Assembly (NCBI RefSeq): GCF_018390695.1
Contig: NZ_JAHBGF010000010.1
Span: 359,785-423,784 of the forward strand
Direction: 5' to 3'
DNA from: Ancylobacter sonchi
Lineage (GTDB): Bacteria > Pseudomonadota > Alphaproteobacteria > Rhizobiales > Xanthobacteraceae
DNA: 64,000 bases
Shown in pieces: positions 9,359 to 17,410 of this stretch. The position numbers were made by a program, and so were the translations under genes. The notes beneath the pieces are model-generated. The model did not search any database, had not been told where the DNA came from, and was given only the letters and a program-made list of their open reading frames with translations. Numbering within the stretch: the stretch's first letter is position 1; each line of letters opens with the position of its first letter.

Positions 9359-10216
9359 TCATTTGGTCGTCTTGGCCTGGTACTCCGCCCACGCGCCGTA
9401 CTTCGAGAGAATGGCCTTGCGCGTGCCGTCGGCATCCATCGCGGTGAGGGCGTCGTTGACCGCCGCCAGCAGCTCCGGGCATTCCTTGCGCACGCCGATC
9501 GAGGTGCCGCCGAGGATGTAGTCCGCCTTCGCCTCGGCCTCGGCCCATTCGGGCTTGGACTGGTAGAAGATCGGCTCGCCGAGCTGGCGCAGGTCGCCCA
9601 TCGTCTCGATCTGGGCCTGCATCGTCGCCTGGTCCATCACCACAGCATCGACCTGGCCGTTGCGCAGCGCGAGGAAGGGGGCGCCGAAATCGTTGAAGTC
9701 CTGTACCTTGGCGGCCTTGCCCTGGGCGACGAGGTTGTGGGCGTTCAGCGAATCCATGGTGCCGAGCGTCGAGGCCAGCGTCTTGCCCTTAAGGTCGTCC
9801 ATCGACTTGATGGGCGAGTCCTTGGGCACGATCACATAGTCGTAAAGCAGGAAGTACGGCTTGGAGAAGGTGATGCCGGCGCCCTGGATTCGCTCCTGGG
9901 TAGCGGCCATGCCGGACAGGATGATGTCCCACCGGCCGACCTTCAGGCCGGGGATCAGCGAAGTCCATTCGGTGATCACATAGTCCTGCTTGGGAACGCC
10001 GAGACGCTTGCCGAGCTCCTGGAACATCTCCCACTCGAAGCCGGCATAGCTGCCGTCCTCGTTCTTCCATACGAACGGCTTGGTGCCGAGCAGGCCGTTG
10101 CCGGCGGTGATGACGCCCGCCTTCTTGATATCGTCAAGGCAGTTGGCCTGCCCGGCGGAGACGGCCGAGACAAGCATGACGGCCGCGAGCACGGCCTTTC
10201 CGATCGATGACTTCAT
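9359..10216 (-). CDS. Periplasmic amino acid-binding protein of ABC transporter
   Basis: 285-aa solute-binding protein (SBP family 3). ATG 10216 gives a typical signal peptide (MKSSIGKAVLAAVMLVSAVS, cleavage near AGQA), whereas the longer frame from 10288 would place 24 polar residues before it. The mature part has the family layout: VITAGNGLLGTKPFVWKNEDG near the start and GFEWEMFQELGKRLG after it. It is the first gene of the leftward unit that also encodes a permease, an ATPase and a flavin monooxygenase. Confidence 0.92.
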   Translation of the reverse strand: MKSSIGKAVLAAVMLVSAVSAGQANCLDDIKKAGVITAGNGLLGTKPFVWKNEDGSYAGFEWEMFQELGKRLGVPKQDYVITEWTSLIPGLKVGRWDIILSGMAATQERIQGAGITFSKPYFLLYDYVIVPKDSPIKSMDDLKGKTLASTLGTMDSLNAHNLVAQGKAAKVQDFNDFGAPFLALRNGQVDAVVMDQATMQAQIETMGDLRQLGEPIFYQSKPEWAEAEAKADYILGGTSIGVRKECPELLAAVNDALTAMDADGTRKAILSKYGAWAEYQAKTTK

Positions 10217-10433
10217 GGCGGGAACCCCTGGCTGGTCTCGTTGGTGCGCAGCGGCGGGTTGAGACGCCGGCTGCGATTGGTGAGGCATTTCACAGGGGTG
10301 GGGCGTGGGGGAACAATAACCCTAGTTAGGTACTGTGCCCGCGTCGCGACATGGCTACCGTGGGCGCCGGGCCGGTCGCCACGGGCGCTTCGGCTGAATG
10401 CCTCATACCCCATGTCCGAACAGCGAGAATGCG

Positions 10434-11795
10434 ATGTCGTCGCGCAAGAAGATGGTTCTCGGAGGCCTATTCGAGGCGAACGGCTATCATTCCTCGGCCT
10501 GGCTGCTGCCGAGCGCGCAGGACCGCGCGCCGACCGACGTGGATTACTTCCGACGGATCGTCCGCATGGCGGAAGACGGCAAGCTGGACTTCTTCTTCCT
10601 GGCCGACACGCCCGCCGCCCGCACCGAGAACCTCGACGCCTGGACGCGCGGCCCGCTCTACATGAACATGATGGAGCCGATCACGCTCCTGTCCGCCATC
10701 GCTGGGGCGACCTCGCATATCGGGCTCGGGGCGACGGCTTCCACCAGCTTCTACGAGCCCTACAACGTCGCGCGCCTGTTCGCGTCACTCGATCACATCA
10801 GTCATGGCCGCGCCGCCTGGAACGTCGTGACCTCGGCGAACGACTACGCCGCCCGCAATTTCGGCCTCGACCGGCTGCCGCCGCATGATCGGCGCTATGC
10901 CAAGGCACGGGAATTCTTCGAGATCGTGCGCGGGCTCTGGGACACCTGGGAGGACGACGCCTTCATCTACGACAAGGCGAATGTACGGATGTTCGACCCC
11001 GAGAAATTCCACGTGCTCGACCATGAGGGCGAGTTCTTCAAGGTGCATGGCGGGCTCAACATGGCGCGCCCGCCGCAGGGCAGCCCGGTGATCTTCCAGG
11101 CCGGCGCCTCCGAGGCCGGCAAGGAACTCGCCGCCGAGACGGCGGAGGTGGTCTTCGGCACCGGGGCTTCCCGCGACGAGGCCATACAGTTCTATCGGGA
11201 CCTGAAGGGGCGCATGCCGAAGTTCGGGCGCCACCCGGACGAACTGAAGATCCTCTCCGGCGTCTCGATCGTGGTCGGCGAGAACGAGCAGCAGGCCCGG
11301 GAGAAATGGGCCTTCTGGCAGGAGAACGTGCATATCGACATCGGCCTCCTCTATCTGAAGACCGATCTCGAGACCGATCTGTCGGACCTGCCGCTCGACG
11401 AGCCGGTGCCGCTCGACCGGATCCCCGCTTCCTCGAACCACCATCAGGTCTATTTCGAGGAGATCGTCGGCCTCATCCGGCAGGGGCTGACCCTGCGCGA
11501 GGTCTGTAAGCGCTACAACCGCAGCAAGGCCATCTTCTTCGGCGACGCCGTCCAGGTGGCCGACCAGATGGAGGCGTGGGTCGAGAGCGGCGCCTCCGAC
11601 GGCTTCATGATGGCGTTCCCGGTACTGCCGGACAGCCTGGCGGAGTTCACCGCCGAGGTGGTGCCCGAACTGCAGCGCCGAGGCCTTTTCCGCACAGACT
11701 ATGAAGGCACGACATTGCGGGAGAATCTCGGTCTGCGCCGGCCGGCCAGTCGCCATGCCACCGCCCGGTCGGCGCAGGTCGCCGCGAAACCCTGA
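10434..11795 (+). CDS. NtaA/DmoA-type flavin-dependent monooxygenase
   Basis: 453-aa luciferase-like monooxygenase, the most divergent of the four in this region. Family features are the KLDFFFLADTPA block near residue 50, the HISHGRAAWNVVTSANDYAARN block near residue 125, and the GGLNMARPPQGSPVIFQAGAS flavin-phosphate region near residue 205. The start is placed at ATG 10434 (MSSRKKMVLGG) because homologues begin close to this point; an ATG at 10398 is also in frame. It is divergent from the binding-protein gene at 10216 and precedes another monooxygenase at 11913. Confidence 0.88.
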   Translation: MSSRKKMVLGGLFEANGYHSSAWLLPSAQDRAPTDVDYFRRIVRMAEDGKLDFFFLADTPAARTENLDAWTRGPLYMNMMEPITLLSAIAGATSHIGLGATASTSFYEPYNVARLFASLDHISHGRAAWNVVTSANDYAARNFGLDRLPPHDRRYAKAREFFEIVRGLWDTWEDDAFIYDKANVRMFDPEKFHVLDHEGEFFKVHGGLNMARPPQGSPVIFQAGASEAGKELAAETAEVVFGTGASRDEAIQFYRDLKGRMPKFGRHPDELKILSGVSIVVGENEQQAREKWAFWQENVHIDIGLLYLKTDLETDLSDLPLDEPVPLDRIPASSNHHQVYFEEIVGLIRQGLTLREVCKRYNRSKAIFFGDAVQVADQMEAWVESGASDGFMMAFPVLPDSLAEFTAEVVPELQRRGLFRTDYEGTTLRENLGLRRPASRHATARSAQVAAKP

Positions 11796-11912
11796 AGTCC
11801 GGCCGTCATCGCCGCCTCGCTCCGCCCGCCATTCCAGACACCCCCATCGACAGTCGCATTCCTCGGACCCCGCCGCTGCGCGTGCGTCCGGCCGACAAGT
11901 GAGGAGAAGGTC

Positions 11913-13223
11913 ATGCCGTCCCCGTTTCATCTGTCCTGGTTTCTTCAGGGATCGAGCGCGCAGGCCTGGGGCGAACCGTGGACGGGAAATATCGGCAGCG
12001 ACTGGATGAGCGCCGAGATCTTCGTCGATCTCGCGCGGGCCATCGAACGGGCCTGTTTCGACTATCTCCTGATCGAGGATTCCATCTTCATCGGCGAGAA
12101 TTGGAACAATTCACGCGACATCTTCCTGAAGAACGGCATCTGCGTGCCGCGCCAGGAGCCTTCAGTCGTCGCCACCCTGCTGGCAGCGTCGACGAAGCGG
12201 CTCGGCATCGTGCCGACGCTGTCCACCTTCGCCTATGCGCCGTATCTCACCGCGCGCATCATCGGTTCGCTCGACCAGATTTCCGGCGGCCGTGCCGGCT
12301 GGAACCTGGTGACCGGCTTCGCCGACCTTGCGGCGCGCAATTTCGGCCTCGACGGCATGGCCGACCATGAAGAGCGCTACCAGATGGCCGACGAGTACGT
12401 CGCCATCGTCAAGCAGCTGTGGGATTCGTGGGAGCCTGGCGCCATTCGCGACGACCGTGAGAATGGCATCCTGATCGATCCCACCAAGGTGCACACCATT
12501 GACTATGCCGGAAAATATTACAGCTCGCGCGGGCCGCTGAATTCCGGCCCGTGCCCGCAGGGGCGACCGGTCATCGCCCAGGCCGGGGGATCCTCGACCG
12601 GGCGAGCCTTCGCCGCCACCCATGCCGACACCATCGTCGCCGCGCCGACCGGCATCGAAAACATGAAGCGCTACCGGCAGGAAGTCCGGGCGCAGATGGC
12701 GGCGATGGGACGCGATCCCGACAGCTGCAAGCTGCTGTTCCTGCTCTCGCCGATCATCGCCGAGACGGAGGAACAGGCGCGCTGGCACGCCGACCAGCGC
12801 GGCATCCAGGCAGCGCAGAGCATCGAGACGCGCCTCGCGCGTCTCGGCTGGGCGGTGAACATCGACTTCTCCGCCTTCGACCTCGACGCGCCGGTCGGCG
12901 AACTCAGCACCAACGGGACGCAATCCACGCTGCAGAACTTCCTCATCCGCGCGGGTAAGAACACGCTGCGCGAGGCGGTGATCGCCAATAGCAGCGTCGG
13001 CTACTGCGTGGATGTGGTCGGCACGCCGGACAGCGCGGCGGACCAGATGCGCGAGATCATGGAGGAGGTCGGCGGCGATGGATTCCTCATCGTGCTGCCG
13101 GATGTGAGCCGCCGCTCCATCGCCACCATCACCGACGGGCTGGTGCCGGCCCTGCAGCGGCGGGGCCTGGCGCGCAAGGCCTATGAGCACGCGCATCTGC
13201 GCGACAATCTGCTGGAGTTCTAG
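11913..13223 (+). CDS. NtaA/SnaA/DszA-type flavin-dependent monooxygenase
   Basis: 436-aa luciferase-like monooxygenase. Landmarks are ERACFDYLLIEDSIFIGEN near residue 45, SGGRAGWNLVTGFADLAARN near residue 130 and RGPLNSGPCPQGRPVIAQAG near residue 210. GAGGAG precedes the ATG by about seven bases. It is a close paralogue of the 6385-7695 protein and of identical length. It lies 117 bases after the 10434 monooxygenase and is probably co-expressed with it. Confidence 0.9.
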   Translation: MPSPFHLSWFLQGSSAQAWGEPWTGNIGSDWMSAEIFVDLARAIERACFDYLLIEDSIFIGENWNNSRDIFLKNGICVPRQEPSVVATLLAASTKRLGIVPTLSTFAYAPYLTARIIGSLDQISGGRAGWNLVTGFADLAARNFGLDGMADHEERYQMADEYVAIVKQLWDSWEPGAIRDDRENGILIDPTKVHTIDYAGKYYSSRGPLNSGPCPQGRPVIAQAGGSSTGRAFAATHADTIVAAPTGIENMKRYRQEVRAQMAAMGRDPDSCKLLFLLSPIIAETEEQARWHADQRGIQAAQSIETRLARLGWAVNIDFSAFDLDAPVGELSTNGTQSTLQNFLIRAGKNTLREAVIANSSVGYCVDVVGTPDSAADQMREIMEEVGGDGFLIVLPDVSRRSIATITDGLVPALQRRGLARKAYEHAHLRDNLLEF

Positions 13224-13303
13224 GCGCGGGGCGAGGTGGACTCAGGCTTTCGGCGGGGAGGGGCTGCGCTTCGGCAGCCTGCCGGCCCCCGGCCGGGCAC
13301 ACT

Positions 13304-13948
13304 TCACCAGCGCAGCAGACGGCGCCCGCACAGATAACCGACCCCCGTCACGATCAGGATACCGAGGAGGTACCAGGTCGCGACAAAGAGCGGGCTGTCG
13401 TCGGGGCAGTGCCACGCATAGAGCGCGCTGCCGAGTGTTCCCGCCGCCAGCCCAGCGACGGCACCCGCGAGCCCGGGATTGGCGGGAGCGCCATCGCGAA
13501 GCGCCGCCATCAGCCCGCCAAGCGGCGCCAGCGACAGCACCGGGATGAAGAAGACACAGAAGGCGGCATGAGCGCCTTCCCACTTCGCCATCCAGGCGTC
13601 CCGCGGCAGCACGGCGAGCTCGACGGCGACCCCGGCCATGAGCACCCCGAGCGGCAGCAGAAGCAGCCAGGCCCGAAGCCGTGCCGACACACCAGGGCGG
13701 CCGATGCGCCATACCAGCGCCGTCGCGATAGCCGCCAGAAGCAGCGTGAAGCCGATCTTGAACAGGACACGCGCCGTCTCGAACACACTGACGAGATTGT
13801 GGCGTAGCCCGACCGTGCCGATCAGCAGGATGAACGAGACCAGCACGCCGATGACGAGCGCCAGCGCCAGCGCGCGGCCAAGCCGCTGGCGGACTGAGGC
13901 GTCCGCGCTGAGGAGGCTGATCAGGTCATCGGTCTTCACGTACATCAC
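13304..13948 (-). CDS. nrsF: NrsF-type (DUF1109) membrane anti-sigma factor
   Basis: 214-aa integral membrane protein with six predicted hydrophobic segments after a short cytoplasmic N-terminus (MMYVKTDDLISLLSAD). This is the DUF1109/NrsF layout, a family of anti-sigma factors that hold an ECF sigma factor at the membrane. A cysteine pair (YAWHC and VGYLCGRR) lies in the last third. The start lies inside the sigma gene (23-base overlap), so the pair is translationally coupled, as usual for this family. Confidence 0.85.
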   Translation of the reverse strand: MMYVKTDDLISLLSADASVRQRLGRALALALVIGVLVSFILLIGTVGLRHNLVSVFETARVLFKIGFTLLLAAIATALVWRIGRPGVSARLRAWLLLLPLGVLMAGVAVELAVLPRDAWMAKWEGAHAAFCVFFIPVLSLAPLGGLMAALRDGAPANPGLAGAVAGLAAGTLGSALYAWHCPDDSPLFVATWYLLGILIVTGVGYLCGRRLLRW

Positions 13949-14492
13949 TCCGATAAAGCGCAGCGAGTGCCTTCAAAGCACGATGGAGCGCGACTCGCAC
14001 GGCCCCCTCGCTCATGTTCAGCTTCTGCGCGGTTTCCCGTACCCCGGCGCCTTCCAGCGAGATGGCGCGCACGATATCGCGCTGCGGTGGCTTGAGCTGG
14101 TCTACCAGTTGCTCGGCGTCGAGCCGGTCGGTCGTGTCTGCCTTCTCCTCGGCAGCCAGGGTTTCCATCACGTCGTCGAGTGGCACGCTCCCTTGCCGTC
14201 CCCGCCGTCGCAGCACGTCGATCAGCTTGTTGCGGACGATGGCCGACAGCCACGGGCCGATGGGGCGCGACACATCCCAGGTGCCGCGCTTCAGATGCAC
14301 CGCGAGCAAGACCTCCTGCACGATGTCCTCCGCGTCGCTGGCCGGCGCGCCGAACTCACGGCATCTGCGGAGCGCCAGAAGGCGAAGCTGCGGCGTCACG
14401 TCGGTCAGGAACCGGTGATAGGCTTGCACATCGCCGTCCATGGCGTTGCGCATCCAGTCGGTCCATTGCTGCTCGCGACGCTGGCGATCCAC
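13926..14492 (-). CDS. ECF-family RNA polymerase sigma factor
   Basis: 188-aa sigma-70 family member. The region 2 core is SDAEDIVQEVLLAVHLKR followed by PWLSAIVRNKLID. Region 4 is LKPPQRDIVRAISLEGAGVR plus a helix-turn-helix (AQKLNMSEGAVRVALHRALK). It is paired with the downstream NrsF-type anti-sigma. The start is GTG 14492, with AGAGGA nine bases upstream. The motif I read as its own promoter ends only about 15 bases before this GTG, so an internal ATG at 14453 may be the true start. It probably drives the divergent bufferin operon and itself. Confidence 0.88.
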   Translation of the reverse strand: MDRQRREQQWTDWMRNAMDGDVQAYHRFLTDVTPQLRLLALRRCREFGAPASDAEDIVQEVLLAVHLKRGTWDVSRPIGPWLSAIVRNKLIDVLRRRGRQGSVPLDDVMETLAAEEKADTTDRLDAEQLVDQLKPPQRDIVRAISLEGAGVRETAQKLNMSEGAVRVALHRALKALAALYRSDVREDR

Positions 14493-14506
14493 CCGACGAA
14501 ATCCTC

Positions 14507-14533
14507 TACGCGGATGCGCACGACCTTGTTACA
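14507..14533 (-). promoter_or_regulatory. Putative ECF-sigma promoter (sigma/anti-sigma operon)
   Basis: Read on the minus strand: TGTAACA, 16 bases, then CGTAGA. The same pattern with the same spacer occurs before bufA (14644-14671). Two divergent copies around one ECF sigma gene suggest autoregulation. Confidence 0.5.
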
Positions 14534-14643
14534 GTGCAGCCTGCAATATCTGCCGCGTCGCCGCAAAATATCTGCGGGTGGCCTTTCTCCGCCGAGCATC
14601 GCCGGCGGGCAAGAGCGGGCGGCGAATTTTCCCTCCCGTGCCC

Positions 14644-14671
14644 TGTAACGTTTGCCGGCGCGTCGCCGTAG
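14644..14671 (+). promoter_or_regulatory. Putative ECF-sigma promoter of the bufferin operon
   Basis: TGTAACG, a 16-base spacer, then CGTAG, 47 bases before the bufA ATG. It matches the -35 AAC / -10 CGT style of ECF promoters and the divergent copy at 14507-14533. Confidence 0.55.
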
Positions 14672-14717
14672 TCGTTGTGTCAGTCACTTCCGGACTGACG
14701 TCAACGGAGACGTCCCA

Positions 14718-14999
14718 ATGAAGAACAGCGTCATCACCCTCGCGCTGGCCGGTTCGCTTGCCTCCGCGCTCGCCACCCTCGCGGTGACTTCCGCTCAGGC
14801 GCAGGAGAAGGAGAAGTGTTACGGCGTTGCCCTCAAGGGCCAGAACGATTGCGCCGCCGGGCCGGGCACCACCTGCGCCGGCACCTCGAAGATCGACTAC
14901 CAGAAGAATGCCTGGAAGCTGGTGCCAGCCGGCTCCTGTATGACGATGAAGACGCCCAAGGGCATGGGCTCGCTGAAGCAGGGGCCGGCGCCGACCTGA
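14718..14999 (+). CDS. bufA1: Bufferin precursor, BufA1-like (DUF2282)
   Basis: 93-aa exported protein with a clear signal peptide ([20 protein letters not shown]..., cleavage after SAQA). The mature part is short with four cysteines: KCYG, NDCAAG, TTCAG and GSCMTMK. This is the DUF2282 pattern of bufferins, copper-induced ribosomally made peptides whose cysteines are modified by the adjacent MNIO enzyme to bind copper in the periplasm. ATG 14718 is preceded by GGAGACG. It is the first gene of bufABC-doxX, behind a putative ECF promoter. Naming follows family knowledge; metal binding is not visible directly. Confidence 0.85.
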   Translation: MKNSVITLALAGSLASALATLAVTSAQAQEKEKCYGVALKGQNDCAAGPGTTCAGTSKIDYQKNAWKLVPAGSCMTMKTPKGMGSLKQGPAPT

Positions 15000-15080
15000 C
15001 GCCGCGGGCACCTCACCGATGTCTGAGGGCGACGCAGCCTGCTGTGTCGCCCGCCCTCCTGCCTATCCCGGAGATACACC

Positions 15081-15965
15081 ATGAAGGCTTCGCACATCGA
15101 GGTGTTGCGCCTCGAGGCCTCTCGGCTGCCGCGCCGTGCCGGCGTCGGCTTCAAGCCCGAGCACTTCCTTGCCATCGACATCGAGCCCCAGCCCGTCGGC
15201 TTCTTCGAGGTTCACGCCGAGAACTACATGGGTGCTGGCGGGCCACCGCATGCGCAACTCGCGCGCCTGCGCGCGGACTACGCCCTGTCGATCCATGGTG
15301 TCGGACTGTCGATCGGTGCCATGCAGCCGCTCGACCGTACGCATCTGGCGCGCCTCAAGGCGCTTTGCGAGCGCTACCAGCCGGAGAGCTTCTCCGAGCA
15401 CCTCGCCTGGTCCACCCATGACACAGTGTTTCTCAACGACCTGCTGCCGCTGCCCTATACCGAGGAGACGCTCGCCGTTGTCGCGGCGCATGTCGACGAG
15501 GTGCAGACGGCGCTCGGTCGGGAGATGCTGCTGGAGAACCCGGCCACCTATCTTCTGTTTGAGGAGAGCACGATCGAGGAAACGGATTTCCTCGCCGATG
15601 TGGCGCGCCGCACCGGCTGCGGCCTGCTGCTGGACGTCAACAACGTCTTTGTCGCCGCGACCAACCATCACCTCGACCCATGGGCCTATCTCGCCCGCTT
15701 CCCGCTGGACCGGGTACGGGAAATTCACCTGAGCGGCCATTCCGAGACCGTCGACGATCATGGGGCGCCGCTGCTGATCGACAGCCACGACACCCCCGTC
15801 AGGGACCCCGTCTGGTCGCTCTACGAGGAGGTCATCGGGCGCATCGGCCCCGTCGCTACGCTGATCGAATGGGACAATGACATTCCGGAATGGCCGGTGC
15901 TGCGTGCCGAGGCAGAGGCCGCCAATGCCCTACTGCTGGACACCGTCGCGCGCCAGGTGGCGTGA
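15081..15965 (+). CDS. bufB: MNIO (DUF692) multinuclear iron oxidase, BufB
   Basis: 294-aa TIM-barrel protein of the DUF692/MNIO family, which uses two or three iron ions to convert peptide cysteines to oxazolone/thioamide or related groups. Expected iron-ligand regions are visible: [12 protein letters not shown] near residue 45, [11 protein letters not shown] near residue 72, SEHLAWS near residue 110, [15 protein letters not shown] near residue 185, [10 protein letters not shown] near residue 215 and [12 protein letters not shown] near residue 260. It modifies the upstream BufA peptide, with BufC as partner. Confidence 0.9.
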   Translation: MKASHIEVLRLEASRLPRRAGVGFKPEHFLAIDIEPQPVGFFEVHAENYMGAGGPPHAQLARLRADYALSIHGVGLSIGAMQPLDRTHLARLKALCERYQPESFSEHLAWSTHDTVFLNDLLPLPYTEETLAVVAAHVDEVQTALGREMLLENPATYLLFEESTIEETDFLADVARRTGCGLLLDVNNVFVAATNHHLDPWAYLARFPLDRVREIHLSGHSETVDDHGAPLLIDSHDTPVRDPVWSLYEEVIGRIGPVATLIEWDNDIPEWPVLRAEAEAANALLLDTVARQVA

Positions 15966-15986
15966 GCGGCGGTCAGGAGCGCAGCG

Positions 15987-16745
15987 ATGGCAATCATCAC
16001 CCAAGCCAGCTTCGCCACTGCCCTCCGCGACGAGACCGCGCCGGTGCCGCACGGTCTTGCGGCATGGAACGGGGAGCCGTCGCCTCGTCGGTTCGCCGTC
16101 TACCGCAACAACGTGGCTGCCAGCCTGCGACAGGCGCTCGCCGAGCGTTACCCGGCCACTGAGCGCATCGTCGGCGCCGAGTTCTTCGCCGCGATGGCCG
16201 GAGTCTATGTTGCGAAACATCCGCCGCGCTCGCCGGTACTGCTGTCCTATGGCACGGATTTCGCCGAGTTCTTAGCTGGCTTTGAGCCAGTGCAGGAGCT
16301 TGCCTATCTGCCTGATGTCGCACGTCTGGAGGCGGCGAGGGGCAACGCCTATCACGCCGCCGACGCTGCCCCGCTCGCTGCGGCTCTGTTGGCGGAGATC
16401 GATGCCAGGTATCTCGAAGAGGCGATGCTGCTTCCTCACCCCTCCTTATGCGTGCTGCGTTCGCCGCATCCCGTGGTCACCATCTGGGAGATGAATGCCG
16501 GGAGAGCCGATGCTCAGCCGATTATGGAGTGGCGCGGCGAGGATGTGCTGGTGGTGCGACCGCGTATGACCGTCGAGGTTCATCGGCTCGGTGCCGGAGG
16601 CGCGGCGTTCTTCACCACACTCGTGCAGGGCAGGCCGTTGGGCGATGCCGCATGCGCCGCCACGGCGGAGGCGGATGACTTCGATCTCACCGCTCATCTC
16701 GCGCTGATGCTCGCAAGCGGGGCTTTCACCGCCATTCGTCTTTAG
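15987..16745 (+). CDS. bufC1: BufC-type (DUF2063) partner protein
   Basis: 252-aa soluble protein of the DUF2063 / putative DNA-binding domain family that always accompanies MNIO enzymes in bufferin loci and is thought to present the precursor peptide. N-terminal landmarks are the RRFAVYRNNVAASLRQALAERYP block at about residues 30-55 and PRSPVLLSYGTDFAEFL near residue 80. The C-terminal half (CVLRSPHPVVTIWEM, then DVLVVRPRMTVEVHRL) is the variable domain. It lies 21 bases after bufB in the same operon. Confidence 0.87.
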   Translation: MAIITQASFATALRDETAPVPHGLAAWNGEPSPRRFAVYRNNVAASLRQALAERYPATERIVGAEFFAAMAGVYVAKHPPRSPVLLSYGTDFAEFLAGFEPVQELAYLPDVARLEAARGNAYHAADAAPLAAALLAEIDARYLEEAMLLPHPSLCVLRSPHPVVTIWEMNAGRADAQPIMEWRGEDVLVVRPRMTVEVHRLGAGGAAFFTTLVQGRPLGDAACAATAEADDFDLTAHLALMLASGAFTAIRL

Positions 16746-16755
16746 GGAGGCCATC

Positions 16756-17250
16756 ATGGCTGACAATGCCGTTGTCGCAGCCGGGTACCTGTCGCGCCCG
16801 AGCCGTTTCCGCTCGCTTTTCGGGCTCCTCGATCGCATCCCGCACGACCTGATCGCTCTGATCGCCCGCATCTCCATCGCCGCCGTCTTCTGGCAGTCAG
16901 GCCAGACCAAGGTGGAGGGCTGGCATGTCACCGACGGCGCGATCTACCTCTTCGAGAGCGAGTATCGGTTGCCGCTAATCGACCCATGGTGGGCCGCGCA
17001 CCTGGCCGCCCTTGCCGAGCACCTCTTCCCGGTACTGCTCGTCGTCGGGCTCGGTAGTCGCCTTTCTGCGCTGGCGCTTCTCGGCATGACGCTGGTGATC
17101 GAGGTTTTCGTTTATCCGGATGCCTGGCCGACCCACGGTACCTGGGCCACCTGCCTGCTCATCATCATCGCGCGTGGACCGGGGCGGGGGTCGCTCGATT
17201 ACCTGGCTGCCAAGCGTTTCGTCCGCGGTCCAGGCTCACGACCATCGTGA
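16756..17250 (+). CDS. DoxX-family membrane protein
   Basis: 164-aa inner-membrane protein with four hydrophobic segments. The DoxX signature region is LIARISIAAVFWQSGQTK at about residues 35-55, followed by LPLIDPWWAAHLAALAEHLFPVLLVVGL. DoxX proteins are the usual fourth member of bufferin operons and may couple peptide oxidation or redox balance to the membrane; the exact role is unknown. GGAGG lies seven bases before the ATG, and the gene starts 10 bases after bufC. Confidence 0.87.
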   Translation: MADNAVVAAGYLSRPSRFRSLFGLLDRIPHDLIALIARISIAAVFWQSGQTKVEGWHVTDGAIYLFESEYRLPLIDPWWAAHLAALAEHLFPVLLVVGLGSRLSALALLGMTLVIEVFVYPDAWPTHGTWATCLLIIIARGPGRGSLDYLAAKRFVRGPGSRPS

Positions 17251-17274
17251 ATCAAGGATCCGCAACCATGCGGC

Positions 17275-17306
17275 GTGCCTCGCGAAGGCCTTCCTCCGCG
17301 AGGCAC
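17275..17306. terminator. Hairpin between convergent genes
   Basis: A perfect 10-base inverted repeat (GTGCCTCGCG / CGCGAGGCAC) with a 12-base loop, between the doxX stop at 17250 and the M20 gene stop at 17411. Its place between convergent operons suggests a bidirectional terminator, though no T-run follows. Confidence 0.55.
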
Positions 17307-17410
17307 GTGCCCGCTGTCGCCGGATGATCAACGCCGGGCCTGTCGGGCGGTCGGCCAGCTGGGCGAGGGGCACCCGCCGAAGGTCGGTCCGAGCCACCTC
17401 GTCCACGAGG

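Noticed and set aside
14181..14196. TGGCAC...TTGC resembling a sigma-54 promoter
   Set aside because: The spacer is 6 bases rather than 5 and it lies inside the sigma-factor coding region.
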